A stretch of DNA of 64,000 nucleotides from Aureimonas populi. Its GTDB lineage: Bacteria; Pseudomonadota; Alphaproteobacteria; Rhizobiales; Rhizobiaceae. The DNA lies in NCBI RefSeq assembly GCF_017815515.1, contig NZ_CP072611.1:2418001-2482000 (forward strand), given 5' to 3'. The notes beneath the pieces were generated by a model, which was not told the origin of the DNA, ran no database searches, and saw nothing but the letters and a program-made list of their open reading frames with translations. Below, piece by piece: positions 54,811 through 63,643 of the stretch. A program made the position numbers and the translations under genes. Numbering within the stretch: position 1 is the first letter of the stretch; every line of letters starts with the position of its first letter.

Positions 54811-55584
54811 ATGACCGCTTCGATCACCGTCGAGGAGACGCCGCTCGTTCTCTACGCGCTGCGCCGCGCCGACGATGCGCTCATCCTCGGCCACAGGCTT
54901 TCCGAATGGTGCGGCCACGCGCCCATGATGGAAGAGGACATGGCGCTCGCCAATATGGGGCTCGACCTCATCGGCCAGGCACGGGAACTCTATGCCTATG
55001 CCGCCCGGGCCGAGGGGCGCGGGAACGACGAGGACACGCTGGCCTATCTGCGCGACGTGCGCCAGTACCGCAACCTGCTGCTCGTCGAGCAGCCGAACGG
55101 CGACTTCGCGCGCACGATCCTGCGCCAGTTCCTCTACTCCGCGTTCGCCGACCCTTACTGGCGCGCGATGATGGACTGCTCGGACGAGACGCTGGCCGCC
55201 ATCGCCGCCAAGTCGGAGAAGGAAAGCGCCTATCATCTGCGCCACTCGGCCGAATGGGTGCTGCGGCTCGGCGACGGCACGGATGAGAGCCACCGGCGCG
55301 CGCAGGAGGCGCTCGACGCGCTGTTCCCCTTCACCGGAGAACTGTTCCAGGTGGACGAGGCCGAACGCTCGCTGATCGCGGATGGACGGATCGTCGACCC
55401 CGAGAACCTGCGGGCCGGGTTCGAGCGCACCGTCTCCGCCGTGCTGGAGGAAGCTACCCTCACGCCGCCGCAGGGAAGCTGGATGCAGAAGGGCGGCCGG
55501 ATAGGCCATCATTCCGAGCATCTCGGCCATATCCTGTCGGACCTGCAATATCTTCAGCGCTCCATGCCGGGCGCGAAATGGTAG
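54811..55584 (+). CDS. paaC: Phenylacetyl-CoA epoxidase structural subunit PaaC
   Basis: 257-residue ferritin-like partner of PaaA. Features: LGHRLSEWCGHAPMMEEDMALANMGLDLIGQARELYAYAA and KESAYHLRHSAEWVLRLGDGTDESHRR. The overall fold resembles PaaA but it is the structural subunit. Its 3' end overlaps paaD by 7 bases. Confidence 0.96.
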   Translation: MTASITVEETPLVLYALRRADDALILGHRLSEWCGHAPMMEEDMALANMGLDLIGQARELYAYAARAEGRGNDEDTLAYLRDVRQYRNLLLVEQPNGDFARTILRQFLYSAFADPYWRAMMDCSDETLAAIAAKSEKESAYHLRHSAEWVLRLGDGTDESHRRAQEALDALFPFTGELFQVDEAERSLIADGRIVDPENLRAGFERTVSAVLEEATLTPPQGSWMQKGGRIGHHSEHLGHILSDLQYLQRSMPGAKW

Positions 55585-56078
55585 CCGAGCCGGACCGGGC
55601 CCTGTGCCGGCGCGCCTGGGAGGCGGCCGCGCAGGTGGTGGACCCTGAGATTCCCGTTCTGACCATCGAGGATCTGGGCGTCCTGCGCAAGGTCACGGTG
55701 GGCGAGGGCGGCCAGGTGGAGGTGGCGATCACACCGACCTATTCGGGCTGTCCGGCGATGAACATGATCGCCTTCGAGATCGAGATCGCGCTGGAGAAGG
55801 CGGGCATCGCGCGCCCGAAGGTGCGCACCGTTCTTTCGCCCGCCTGGACCACGGACTGGATGAGCGAGGAGGGCCGCGCCAAGCTGAGGGCCTACGGCAT
55901 CGCCCCGCCCGGGGCGGGCACAGGCCGGCGCGCGCTGTTCGGCGAGCAGGCGGTGGAATGCCCGCAATGCGGCTCGGCCGACACGCAGGTCCTGTCCGAG
56001 TTCGGCTCCACCTCGTGCAAGGCTCTCTGGCGCTGCCGGAGCTGCCGCGAGCCATTCGACTACTTCAAGTGCCATTGA
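55578..56078 (+). CDS. paaD: Phenylacetyl-CoA epoxidase iron-sulfur assembly protein PaaD
   Basis: 166 residues: N-terminal MIP18/DUF59 domain (VVDPEIPVLTIEDLGVLRKV and TPTYSGCPAMNMI) and C-terminal cysteine motif (CPQCGSADTQVLSEFGSTSCKALWRCRSC) for metal binding. Required in relatives for maturation of the epoxidase iron-sulfur component. The ATG at 55578 lies within the end of paaC. Confidence 0.94.
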   Translation: MVAEPDRALCRRAWEAAAQVVDPEIPVLTIEDLGVLRKVTVGEGGQVEVAITPTYSGCPAMNMIAFEIEIALEKAGIARPKVRTVLSPAWTTDWMSEEGRAKLRAYGIAPPGAGTGRRALFGEQAVECPQCGSADTQVLSEFGSTSCKALWRCRSCREPFDYFKCH

Positions 56079-56085
56079 GAGCCCG

Positions 56086-57162
56086 ATGTCCCATCCCCGC
56101 TTCCACCGGCTGACCGTTTCCGACGTGCGCCGCGAGACGGCCGACGCCGTCTCGATCGCCTTCGACATTCCGGGCGAGCTGTCGTCCGACTACGGCTTCG
56201 CGCCGGGCCAGTACCTGACGCTGCGCAAGGAACTGGAGGGGGAGGATCTGCGCCGCTCCTATTCGATCTGCTCGGGGCCGGGCGAGGGCGAGCTGCGCAT
56301 CGCGGTCAAGCGCGTGGATGGCGGCCTGTTTTCCTCCTACGTCACGCGCGAATTGAAGCGCGGCGACGCGCTGGACGTGATGACGCCAACCGGCCGCTTC
56401 GGCCTGGCGGCCGAGGGTGGCGAGGGCAGGGTCCATGTGGGCTTTGCCGCCGGCTCGGGCATCACGCCCATCCTGTCCATCGTGCGCGGCGTCCTGGCGC
56501 GCGAGAAGGAGAGCCGCTTCTTCCTCTTCTACGGCAACCGCTCCATGGCCGACATGCTCTTCCGCGAGGCGCTGGAGGAACTGAAGGACCGGTTCATGGG
56601 CCGCCTCTCCGTATTCCACATTCTCTCGCGCGAGGAGCAGGACGTGCCCATCCTCAACGGCCGGCTGGACGCGGAGAAGGTGCGGGTGCTCCTCACCTCC
56701 CTCGTTCCGGCGAGCGCGGTGGATCATGTCTTCGTCTGCGGGCCCGCCGGCATGAGCGATGAGGTGGAGGCGGCGTGCCGGGAAATGGGCCTCTCGGAGG
56801 AGCAGGTCCATGTGGAGCGCTTCGTTTCGGCGCTGGGCGGCAAGCCACGGCCGAAGCCGCCTGTGAAGGCCGGCGAGCCGCCCGCGACCGTCGCCTCCAT
56901 GGTGGTGGACGGCAAGCGTGTGGACGTGCCGGTGGCCGAGGGCGAGGCGATCCTCGACGCGGCGCTGCGCGCCGGCATGGACCTGCCCTATGCCTGCAAG
57001 GGCGGCATGTGCTCCACCTGCCGCGCCAAGGTGGTGGCGGGCGAGGCGGAAATGACGGTGAACTACTCGCTGGAACCCTGGGAACTGGAAGCCGGCTTCG
57101 TACTCACCTGCCAGGCCCACGCGAAGACGCCCCGGATCACGATCGATTTCGACGCGATGTAG
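56086..57162 (+). CDS. paaE: Phenylacetyl-CoA epoxidase reductase PaaE
   Basis: 358-residue NADPH:flavin:2Fe-2S reductase that feeds electrons to PaaA. FAD domain with RRSYSICSGPGEGELRIAVKRV, NADPH domain with GFAAGSGITPILSIV, and a C-terminal plant-type ferredoxin domain with CKGGMCSTCRAKV and a later Cys in VLTCQAH. Closes the paaABCDE operon; an 18-bp hairpin follows. Confidence 0.96.
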   Translation: MSHPRFHRLTVSDVRRETADAVSIAFDIPGELSSDYGFAPGQYLTLRKELEGEDLRRSYSICSGPGEGELRIAVKRVDGGLFSSYVTRELKRGDALDVMTPTGRFGLAAEGGEGRVHVGFAAGSGITPILSIVRGVLAREKESRFFLFYGNRSMADMLFREALEELKDRFMGRLSVFHILSREEQDVPILNGRLDAEKVRVLLTSLVPASAVDHVFVCGPAGMSDEVEAACREMGLSEEQVHVERFVSALGGKPRPKPPVKAGEPPATVASMVVDGKRVDVPVAEGEAILDAALRAGMDLPYACKGGMCSTCRAKVVAGEAEMTVNYSLEPWELEAGFVLTCQAHAKTPRITIDFDAM

Positions 57163-57176
57163 GACCGGCAGGCTCG

Positions 57177-57218
57177 AACGGCGAGAACGCCGGCCGCGAC
57201 GCCGGCGTTCTCGCCGTT
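57177..57218. terminator. Perfect 18-bp hairpin between paaE and paaZ
   Basis: Arms 57177-57194 (AACGGCGAGAACGCCGGC) and 57201-57218 (its exact reverse complement) with a 6-base loop. It sits directly between the convergent paaE and paaZ stops (the last arm abuts the paaZ stop) and likely ends both transcripts. The T-tract is short on both strands, so stability alone must do the work. Confidence 0.7.
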
Positions 57219-59261
57219 TCAGTGGGCGGTTGGCCGCGCGCTCATGGTCAGGAGGTCGTAGCGCGCCACCGTCTCGTCCTCCTGGTTGAATATCTCCACG
57301 TCCCAGCGCACCTCGCCATAGTCCGGCTCGCGCGCCGGGCGCTTGTTCTTCACCGTCAGGCGCACGCGAATGTCGTCGCCCGGCGAAACGGGCTTGAGGA
57401 AGCGCAGGTTGTCCAGGCCGTAATTGGCCAGCAGCGGGCCGGGCGCCGGGTCCACGAACAGCCCCGCCGCAAAGGACAGGATCAGGTATCCATGCGCCAC
57501 GCGGCCGGGGAAGAACGGGTTCGCCGAAGCCGCTTCCTCGTCCATATGGGCATAGAACCTGTCACCCGTGAAGTCGGCGAAGTGCTCGATATCGGCCAGC
57601 GTGATCCGCCGCCGGGGCGTCTCCACCGTGTCGCCGACGGCCAGCGTCTCGAAATCGTGGCGGAAGGGGTGCTCGCCCTGCGTCTCCGTTCGCGCGCCGC
57701 GCACCCAGGAGCGGGTGAGGGCGGCGAGCCTTGCGGGCGAGCCCTGGATCGCGGTGCGCTGCATGTAGTGGAAGACGCCGCGAAGCCCGCCCAGCTCCTC
57801 GCCGCCGCCCGCCCGGCCGGGGCCGCCATGTACGAGCATCGGCAGCGGCGAGCCGTGGCCGGTGGATTCGCCGGCGCAGTCGCGGTCCAGCACATGGAGG
57901 CGGCCGTGATAGGGCGCGATGCCGAGGATCGCCTCTTGCGCTACGCCGTCGTCGTGGGTGTAGAGCGAGGCGACAAGGCTGCCTTCGCCCTTCCGCACGA
58001 GGTCGATGGCGTCCGCGAGCCCCTCATAGGCCATCAGCGTCGCCACGGGGCCGAAGGCCTCGGTGACATGGACATGCGCCGCGCTTTTGGGATCGCGCGC
58101 CTTGAGAAGCACGGGGCCCATGAAGGCACCCTTCTGCGTATCGACGCCATCGGCCGTGCAGTGATCGGGATCGCCGAAGACGATGTCTGCCTCCTCCCGC
58201 AATTTGGCAACCTGCCGGCGCACGTCCTCGCGCTGCTCCAGCCCGACAAGCGGGCCCATCACTTTCTCGCCGCCGCGCGGATCGCCCATCCGCACCCGCG
58301 AAAGCTTCTCGCAAAGCGCCGAGATCGCCGCCTCCTCCACGCCGCTCGGCACGAGGATGCGGCGGATGGCGGTGCATTTCTGGCCGGTCTTGGCCGTCAT
58401 CTCGTTCACCACCTCGCGCACGAAGAGGTCGAATTCCGGCGTGCCGGGCTGCGCATCGGGGCCCAAGAGGGCGGCGTTCAGCGAATCCTGCTCGGCCACG
58501 AAGCGCACCGAGCGTTCCATGAGGCCCTTGTGGGCGCGCAGCCTGGCGGCGGTCGCGGCCGAGCCGGTGAAGGACACGATGTCCTGCCCGCCCAGATGAT
58601 CCAGCAGATCGCCCGTCGAGCCCGCGATGAACTGGAAGGCGCCGTCCGGCAGGAGGCCCGATTCCACGATGAGCCGCGCCACGGCCTCGGCGACATAGGC
58701 CGTGACGGTGGCGGGCTTGGCGATCACCGGAACACCCGCGAGGATCGCGGGCGCGAACTTCTCCAGCATCCCCCAGCAGGGGAAGTTGAAGGCGTTGATG
58801 TGGACGGCGACACCCTCGAGCGGCGTCAGGATATGGAGGCCGGAAAAGCTGCCGCCCTTCGACAGCGTCTCGACCGGCCCGTCCACGATCAGCTTCTCGT
58901 CCGGCAACTCGCGCCGGCCGCGCGAGGAATAGGCGAAAAGCGTGCCGATGCCCCCGTCGATATCGACGAAATTGTCCCGCTTCGTCGCCCCGGTATCGCC
59001 GGCGAGTTCGTAAAGCGCGGGCTTGTGGGCGGTGAGGTGCTGGGCGAGGGATTTCAGCCTTTCCGCGCGCTGGTGGAAGGTCATCGCCCGCAGCGCTGCC
59101 CCGCCCACCTTCCGCGCATGAACGGCCATCGCTTCGAAATCCAGGCCCGCGCTGGAGGCGCGTGCCACCACGCGCCCGTCAACCGCGCTGTGGATATCGA
59201 CCAGCCCTTCGCCCGCCCCGACCCAGCGGCCGAGCGCGTAGCTTTGCAGCGTCACTACCAT
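57219..59261 (-). CDS. paaZ: Oxepin-CoA hydrolase / 3-oxo-5,6-dehydrosuberyl-CoA semialdehyde dehydrogenase PaaZ
   Basis: Bifunctional ring-cleavage enzyme, 680 residues (E. coli PaaZ is 681). N-terminal aldehyde dehydrogenase (about 1-525): GVAVHINAFNFPCWGMLEKFAP and the catalytic Cys in AKTGQKCTAIRRI. C-terminal MaoC-like hydratase (about 540-680): DFTGDRFYAHMDEEAASANPFFPGRVAHGYLILSF with the Asp/His pair. Both activities appear intact, so no semialdehyde need accumulate. I chose the ATG at 59261 (GGAGG 9 bases upstream); 59267 is also possible. Its promoter has the TetR-type operator. Confidence 0.95.
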   Translation of the reverse strand: MVVTLQSYALGRWVGAGEGLVDIHSAVDGRVVARASSAGLDFEAMAVHARKVGGAALRAMTFHQRAERLKSLAQHLTAHKPALYELAGDTGATKRDNFVDIDGGIGTLFAYSSRGRRELPDEKLIVDGPVETLSKGGSFSGLHILTPLEGVAVHINAFNFPCWGMLEKFAPAILAGVPVIAKPATVTAYVAEAVARLIVESGLLPDGAFQFIAGSTGDLLDHLGGQDIVSFTGSAATAARLRAHKGLMERSVRFVAEQDSLNAALLGPDAQPGTPEFDLFVREVVNEMTAKTGQKCTAIRRILVPSGVEEAAISALCEKLSRVRMGDPRGGEKVMGPLVGLEQREDVRRQVAKLREEADIVFGDPDHCTADGVDTQKGAFMGPVLLKARDPKSAAHVHVTEAFGPVATLMAYEGLADAIDLVRKGEGSLVASLYTHDDGVAQEAILGIAPYHGRLHVLDRDCAGESTGHGSPLPMLVHGGPGRAGGGEELGGLRGVFHYMQRTAIQGSPARLAALTRSWVRGARTETQGEHPFRHDFETLAVGDTVETPRRRITLADIEHFADFTGDRFYAHMDEEAASANPFFPGRVAHGYLILSFAAGLFVDPAPGPLLANYGLDNLRFLKPVSPGDDIRVRLTVKNKRPAREPDYGEVRWDVEIFNQEDETVARYDLLTMSARPTAH

Positions 59262-59298
59262 GTTCATGGACCTCCACCCATCGGCGCCGCGTGGTCGC

Positions 59299-59352
59299 TT
59301 GACAGACGCGGCTTCCAACCTCAATGATTAGCCGATCGGTCGTTTAATTCAA
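59299..59352. promoter_or_regulatory. Divergent paaZ/paaG promoters with TetR-type operator (site C)
   Basis: For paaZ (minus): TTGAAT (59347-59352), 16 bases, TAATCA (59325-59330). For paaG (plus): TTGACA (59299-59304), 18 bases, AATGAT (59323-59328). The operator copy at 59327-59349 contains the palindrome CCGATCGG (59332-59339) and overlaps the paaZ promoter and the paaG -10. One bound repressor would shut both genes. Confidence 0.65.
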
Positions 59353-59373
59353 GCGGCGTGATGGGAGGATGGG

Positions 59374-60168
59374 ATGGAGGAGACGGTTCTCGTGGACCGG
59401 CATGGCGCGTGGGCGAAGGTCACGCTCAACCGCCCGGACCGGCTGAACGCCTTCAATGAGGAAATGCATCTCCGCCTGGCCTCGCTCCTGCGGGAACTGG
59501 GCGAGGATGCCGCCTGCCGCGCCGTTCTCCTGACCGGCGCCGGGCGGGGCTTCTGCGCCGGTCAAGACCTCGGCGACCGCAGGCCCGCGGCGGACGGGAC
59601 GCCGCCGGACCTCGGCGCCACCATCGAGCGCTTCTACAACCCCCTCGTCCGGCGCATCCGCGCCCTGCGAAAGCCGGTGATCTGCGCCGTCAACGGCGTG
59701 GCGGCGGGCGCCGGGGCCAATATCGCCTTTGCCTGCGATATCGTGCTGGCCGCGCGCTCGGCCAAGTTCATCCAGTCCTTCTCCCGGATCGGCCTCGTGC
59801 CGGACAGCGGCGGCACCTATCTCCTGCCTCGCCTCGTCGGCGAGGCGCGGGCCAAGGCGTTGGCCATGCTGGCCGAGCCCCTCGCCGCCGAAAAGGCGGA
59901 GAGCTGGGGCCTGATCTGGAAGGCGGTGGACGACGAGGCGCTGGCCGCCGAGGCCGAAGCGCTGGCCGCGCATCTCGCCACGCAGCCGACCGAGGGGCTG
60001 GCGCTGATCAAGGAGGCGATCCACGCTTCGGCGCACAACACGCTCGACACGCAGCTCGACATGGAGCGCGATCTCCAGCGCCGCGCCGGACGCACGCCCG
60101 ACTACGCCGAAGGCGTGAGCGCGTTTCTGGGCAAGCGCGCGCCCTCCTTCTCGGGCCGCGCCTCATGA
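59374..60168 (+). CDS. paaG: 1,2-epoxyphenylacetyl-CoA isomerase PaaG
   Basis: Crotonase-fold enzyme that isomerises the ring epoxide to oxepin-CoA. 264 residues. Motifs: GAGRGFCAGQDLGDR (oxyanion hole and Asp) and FIQSFSRIGLVPDSGGTYLLPRLVG, which is closer to PaaG than to the hydratase PaaF. GGGAGG precedes the ATG. First gene of paaG-paaI-paaK, divergent from paaZ. Confidence 0.9.
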   Translation: MEETVLVDRHGAWAKVTLNRPDRLNAFNEEMHLRLASLLRELGEDAACRAVLLTGAGRGFCAGQDLGDRRPAADGTPPDLGATIERFYNPLVRRIRALRKPVICAVNGVAAGAGANIAFACDIVLAARSAKFIQSFSRIGLVPDSGGTYLLPRLVGEARAKALAMLAEPLAAEKAESWGLIWKAVDDEALAAEAEALAAHLATQPTEGLALIKEAIHASAHNTLDTQLDMERDLQRRAGRTPDYAEGVSAFLGKRAPSFSGRAS

Positions 60169-60584
60169 GCCCGCAGGAGCTGGCGCTGGCCTGCGCGGCC
60201 GCCATGTGGGCGGAAGACAGGGCGAGCCAGGGTCTGGGCGTGGAGATCGCTTCCATCGCCCCCGGCGCGGCGGAACTTGCCATGAACGTGCGCGAGGACA
60301 TGGTGAACGGCCATGGCACGGCGCATGGCGGCTTCATCTTCGCACTGGCCGACAGCGCCTTCGCCTTCGCCGCCAACACGCGGGACGAGCGTTGCGTGGC
60401 CGGCCAATGCCACATCGCCTACCTGCGACCGGCCCGCCTGGGCGACCGGCTGATGGCGCGGGCGAGCGAGGTCCGCCGCGTCGGGCGCTCCGGCATCTAC
60501 GACGTATCCGTGTCCGCGAACGGGGAGGTGATTGCCGAGTTTCGCGGGCATTCGCGCACGGTGGGGCAGAAGCTCCTCACCTGA
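60165..60584 (+). CDS. paaI: Phenylacetate-pathway acyl-CoA thioesterase PaaI
   Basis: 139-residue hotdog thioesterase with NGHGTAHGGFIFALADSAFAFAAN (HGG motif and catalytic Asp) and CHIAYLRPARLGDRLMARASEV. It releases dead-end CoA esters, sparing CoA. Overlaps paaG by 4 bases. Distinct from the more divergent PaaI-like protein at 36187. Confidence 0.94.
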   Translation: MSPQELALACAAAMWAEDRASQGLGVEIASIAPGAAELAMNVREDMVNGHGTAHGGFIFALADSAFAFAANTRDERCVAGQCHIAYLRPARLGDRLMARASEVRRVGRSGIYDVSVSANGEVIAEFRGHSRTVGQKLLT

Positions 60585-60605
60585 AGCTCACTTGGGAGGT
60601 GGGTC

Positions 60606-61943
60606 ATGACAGCAACTCTTTCGAGGCCCGCGGCCGGCCCATCGGCCGGTCATGTCCAGCGGGACGATGCCGAAATCCTTTCGCGCGACGCGCTCGTCGC
60701 CCTTCAGACGAAGCGGCTCTCGCAGACGCTGCACCGCGTCTACGAGAACGTCCCGCATTATCGCCGCGCCTTCGACGAGAAGGGCGTGCACCCGTCAGAC
60801 CTCCGCGAGCTTTCCGATCTCGCCAAGTTCCCCTTCACCGTGAAGGCGGACCTTCGCGATAACTACCCCTTCGGCCTCTTCGCCGTGCCGCGCGAGGAGG
60901 TGGCCCGCATCCACGGCTCATCGGGCACCACGGGCAAGCCCATCGTCGTCGGCTATACGCAGGCCGATATCGATATGTGGGCCGGTGTCATGGCGCGCTC
61001 CATCCGCGCGGCGGGCGGGCGCCGGGGGATGATGCTGCACAATGCCTATGGCTACGGCCTGTTCACCGGTGGCCTCGGCGCCCATTACGGCGCGGAAAGG
61101 CTCGGTTGCACGGTGGTGCCCATGTCGGGCGGCATGACCGAGCGCCAGGTGCAGCTCATCCATGACTTCCGGCCCGAGATCATCATGGTGACTCCGAGCT
61201 ACATGCTCGCCATCCTCGACGAGTTCGTCCGGCAGGGGCTCGACCCGCGCAAGTCGTCGCTGAAATTCGGCATCTTCGGCGCCGAGCCTTGGACGAACGC
61301 GATGCGCGAGGAGATCGAGCAGGCCTTCGACATGCAGGCGACCGACATTTACGGCCTCTCGGAGGTGATCGGCCCGGGCGTGGCGCAGGAATGCGTGGAG
61401 ACCAAGGACGGGCTGCACATCTGGGAGGACCATTTCTACCCGGAGGTGATCGACCCCGAGACCGGCGAGGTGCTGCCGGACGGGGAAAAGGGCGAGCTGG
61501 TCTTCACCTCGCTGACCAAGCAGGCCTTCCCCATCGTGCGCTACCGGACGCGCGACCTGACACGGCTGTTGCCCGGCACGGCGCGCCCGGCCATGCGCCG
61601 CATGGAGAAGGTGACGGGCCGCTCCGACGACATGATGATCCTGCGCGGCGTCAACGTCTTCCCCACGCAGGTCGAGGAGGCGCTTCTGGCCTGCGACTGG
61701 TGCGGTGGCCATTTCCAGATCGAGCTGACGCGCGAGGGGCGGATGGACCAGATGACCATCCGCGCCGAGGCGCGGCCCGAGGCGTGGGACGCCGGCGGCC
61801 ATGAGGAACGCGCGCTCAAGATCGTGGAGATCGTCAAGAACACCATCGGCGTCACCACGCGCGTCGTGGTGGAAGCGCCGGGCGCGCTGCCCCGCTCGCA
61901 GGGCAAGGCCCGGCGCGTCTACGACAACCGGCCGAAGGATTAG
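60606..61943 (+). CDS. paaK: Phenylacetate-CoA ligase
   Basis: Activates phenylacetate to phenylacetyl-CoA, the pathway entry and the likely inducer. 445 residues, adenylate-forming family: P-loop HGSSGTTGKPIVVGYT, FGAEPWTNAMREEIEQAF, DIYGLSEVIGPGVAQEC and the C-terminal GRSDDMMILRGVNVFPTQVEE. GGGAGG lies upstream. Its 3' end overlaps the convergent hisC by 4 bases. Confidence 0.96.
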   Translation: MTATLSRPAAGPSAGHVQRDDAEILSRDALVALQTKRLSQTLHRVYENVPHYRRAFDEKGVHPSDLRELSDLAKFPFTVKADLRDNYPFGLFAVPREEVARIHGSSGTTGKPIVVGYTQADIDMWAGVMARSIRAAGGRRGMMLHNAYGYGLFTGGLGAHYGAERLGCTVVPMSGGMTERQVQLIHDFRPEIIMVTPSYMLAILDEFVRQGLDPRKSSLKFGIFGAEPWTNAMREEIEQAFDMQATDIYGLSEVIGPGVAQECVETKDGLHIWEDHFYPEVIDPETGEVLPDGEKGELVFTSLTKQAFPIVRYRTRDLTRLLPGTARPAMRRMEKVTGRSDDMMILRGVNVFPTQVEEALLACDWCGGHFQIELTREGRMDQMTIRAEARPEAWDAGGHEERALKIVEIVKNTIGVTTRVVVEAPGALPRSQGKARRVYDNRPKD

Positions 61944-63034
61944 CGGTCCCGCAAGGACGCGCTCAGCGCCTCCGCGAAGAGCGCCAGCTCCTCCGGCCGG
62001 CCCACGGTCACGCGGATCATCCGGTCGAGCGGCGGCTGGCCGGGCATGCGGATGAAGACGCCGCGCGAAATGACGCCGTCCAGGATGGCGCGGGCATGGG
62101 CGCCGTCGCCCCCGCAGTCCATCGCCACGAAATTCGTCGCCGAGGGCAGCGGGCGCAGCCCCGCGTCCAGCGCGATCGCGGCGAGCGTTTCGCGCGCTTG
62201 CGCGACCCGCGCCACCGTCTCCCGCAGATAGGCCTTGTCCGCCAGCGCCGCGATGGCGCCGGCCTGGGCCATGCGCGAGAGGCCGAAATGATTGCGGACC
62301 TTGTCGAAATGGACCAGCGTCTCCGGTGCGCCGAGCACATAGCCGATCCGCGCGCCCGCCATGCCATGGGCCTTGGAGAAGGTGCGGAAACGCAGGACGT
62401 TCGGCCGGAACGGCACCAGCGGCGGCAAGGCCGAACCGGGCGCGAAGTCGGCATAGGCCTCGTCGAGGACGAGGATCGTCTCCTCGGGCGTCGCCTCGAT
62501 CAGGCGCTGGACGGCCGCGCCCTCGTGCCATGTGCCGGTCGGATTGTCGGGGTTGGCGAAATAGAGCAGCTTGGGGTGAAGCGCGGCGGCGCGCTCCGCA
62601 AGGGCCTCCGGGTCCTCGTGGTCATCGGCGCGGTAGGGCACGAAATCCAGCACCCCGCCATGGCCGACGACATGGTAGTTGAAGGTCGGATAGGCGCCGA
62701 GCGAGGTCACGACCTTGTCGCCCGGCTCCACCGTCAGGCGCACCAGCAGGCCCAGCAGGCCGTCGATTCCCTCGCCGACCGCGACGTTTTCCGGCCCCAC
62801 CCCGTGATGGGCGGCAATCGCCGCCTTCACCTCGAAATGCTCCGGGTCGCCATAGGCCCAACTGTCGCGCGCGGCGGCCGCCATGGCGTCGACGACAGCG
62901 GGCGAGGGGCCGAACACGCTTTCATTGGCGCCCAGGCGCGCCTTGAAGGGGCGGCCGGTGCGCCGCTCCAGCGCTTCGGGGCCGACGAAGGGCACTGTGG
63001 AGGGCAGGCTCCGGGCGAGGGCAGTCAGGCTCAT
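61940..63034 (-). CDS. hisC: Histidinol-phosphate/aromatic aminotransferase (HisC-like)
   Basis: PLP aminotransferase, 364 residues, class I/II. PLP Lys in RFRTFSKAHGMAGARIGY; substrate/cofactor segments RLGANESVFGPSP, ANPDNPTGTWH and LDEAYADFAP. Could serve histidine synthesis or transaminate phenylalanine and tyrosine, and the second role would connect to phenylacetate. Not decidable from sequence. Downstream of a gamma-carbonic anhydrase on the same strand with a 6-base gap. Confidence 0.86.
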   Translation of the reverse strand: MSLTALARSLPSTVPFVGPEALERRTGRPFKARLGANESVFGPSPAVVDAMAAAARDSWAYGDPEHFEVKAAIAAHHGVGPENVAVGEGIDGLLGLLVRLTVEPGDKVVTSLGAYPTFNYHVVGHGGVLDFVPYRADDHEDPEALAERAAALHPKLLYFANPDNPTGTWHEGAAVQRLIEATPEETILVLDEAYADFAPGSALPPLVPFRPNVLRFRTFSKAHGMAGARIGYVLGAPETLVHFDKVRNHFGLSRMAQAGAIAALADKAYLRETVARVAQARETLAAIALDAGLRPLPSATNFVAMDCGGDGAHARAILDGVISRGVFIRMPGQPPLDRMIRVTVGRPEELALFAEALSASLRDR

Positions 63035-63040
63035 CTAGGG

Positions 63041-63574
63041 TCAGTCTTCGATGCGTTGAAGGCCGGCGGCAAAGCGCCGGGCGTTGGCGACATAATGTTC
63101 GGCGGACAGCTTCAGCCTCGCGGCGTCATCCTCGCCAAGGGTGCGCACGGCCCTGGCCGGCGCGCCCACGATGAGCGAGTTGTCCGGGAAAACCTTGCCC
63201 TCGGTGACGAGGGCGCCGGCACCGACGATGGAGTTGCGCCCGATCCGCGCGCCGTTGAGCACGGTCGCGCCCATGCCCACCAGCGAGTTCTCGCCGATCA
63301 TGCAGCCATGGACGATGGCACCGTGGCCGAGCGTGCAGCCCGCGCCGATGGAGAGCGGAAAGCCGGAATCGGAATGGAGCGTGCAATTGTCCTGCACATT
63401 GGTGCGTGGGCCGATCTCGATCCACTCGTTGTCGCCGCGGATCACCGCGCCGAACCACACGCCGACATCCTCACCCAGCCGCACGCGCCCGACCACCGTC
63501 GCGCTTTCCGCCACGAAGTATCGGCCGTTTTCCGGCAGGTCCGGCCTGTCATTGTCCAGTGAGTAGATCGCCAT
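63041..63574 (-). CDS. Gamma-class carbonic anhydrase family protein
   Basis: 177-residue left-handed beta-helix hexapeptide-repeat protein (YrdA/PaaY/CaiE type). Metal-binding histidines His67, His84 and His89 are all present (NCTLHSD, TLGHGAIVHGCMIG). The start at 63574 with GGAGAAG upstream is preferred over a longer frame. PaaY in other bacteria is a thioesterase in the paa cluster; here the position beside paaK and hisC makes that role possible, but general gamma-carbonic anhydrase is the safe call. Confidence 0.88.
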   Translation of the reverse strand: MAIYSLDNDRPDLPENGRYFVAESATVVGRVRLGEDVGVWFGAVIRGDNEWIEIGPRTNVQDNCTLHSDSGFPLSIGAGCTLGHGAIVHGCMIGENSLVGMGATVLNGARIGRNSIVGAGALVTEGKVFPDNSLIVGAPARAVRTLGEDDAARLKLSAEHYVANARRFAAGLQRIED

Positions 63575-63643
63575 CCGCTTCTCCCGCGCCGAGCGCGGCG
63601 GACCCTGCGACAGCAGCGGGCCCAAATCAAGCGTCGGCGCGCC

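Noticed and set aside
48333..59327. Long plus-strand frames opposite the E1-E2 genes (48333-51254) and opposite paaZ (56775-59327).
   Set aside because: Shadow frames of well-supported minus-strand genes; no ribosome sites or domains.
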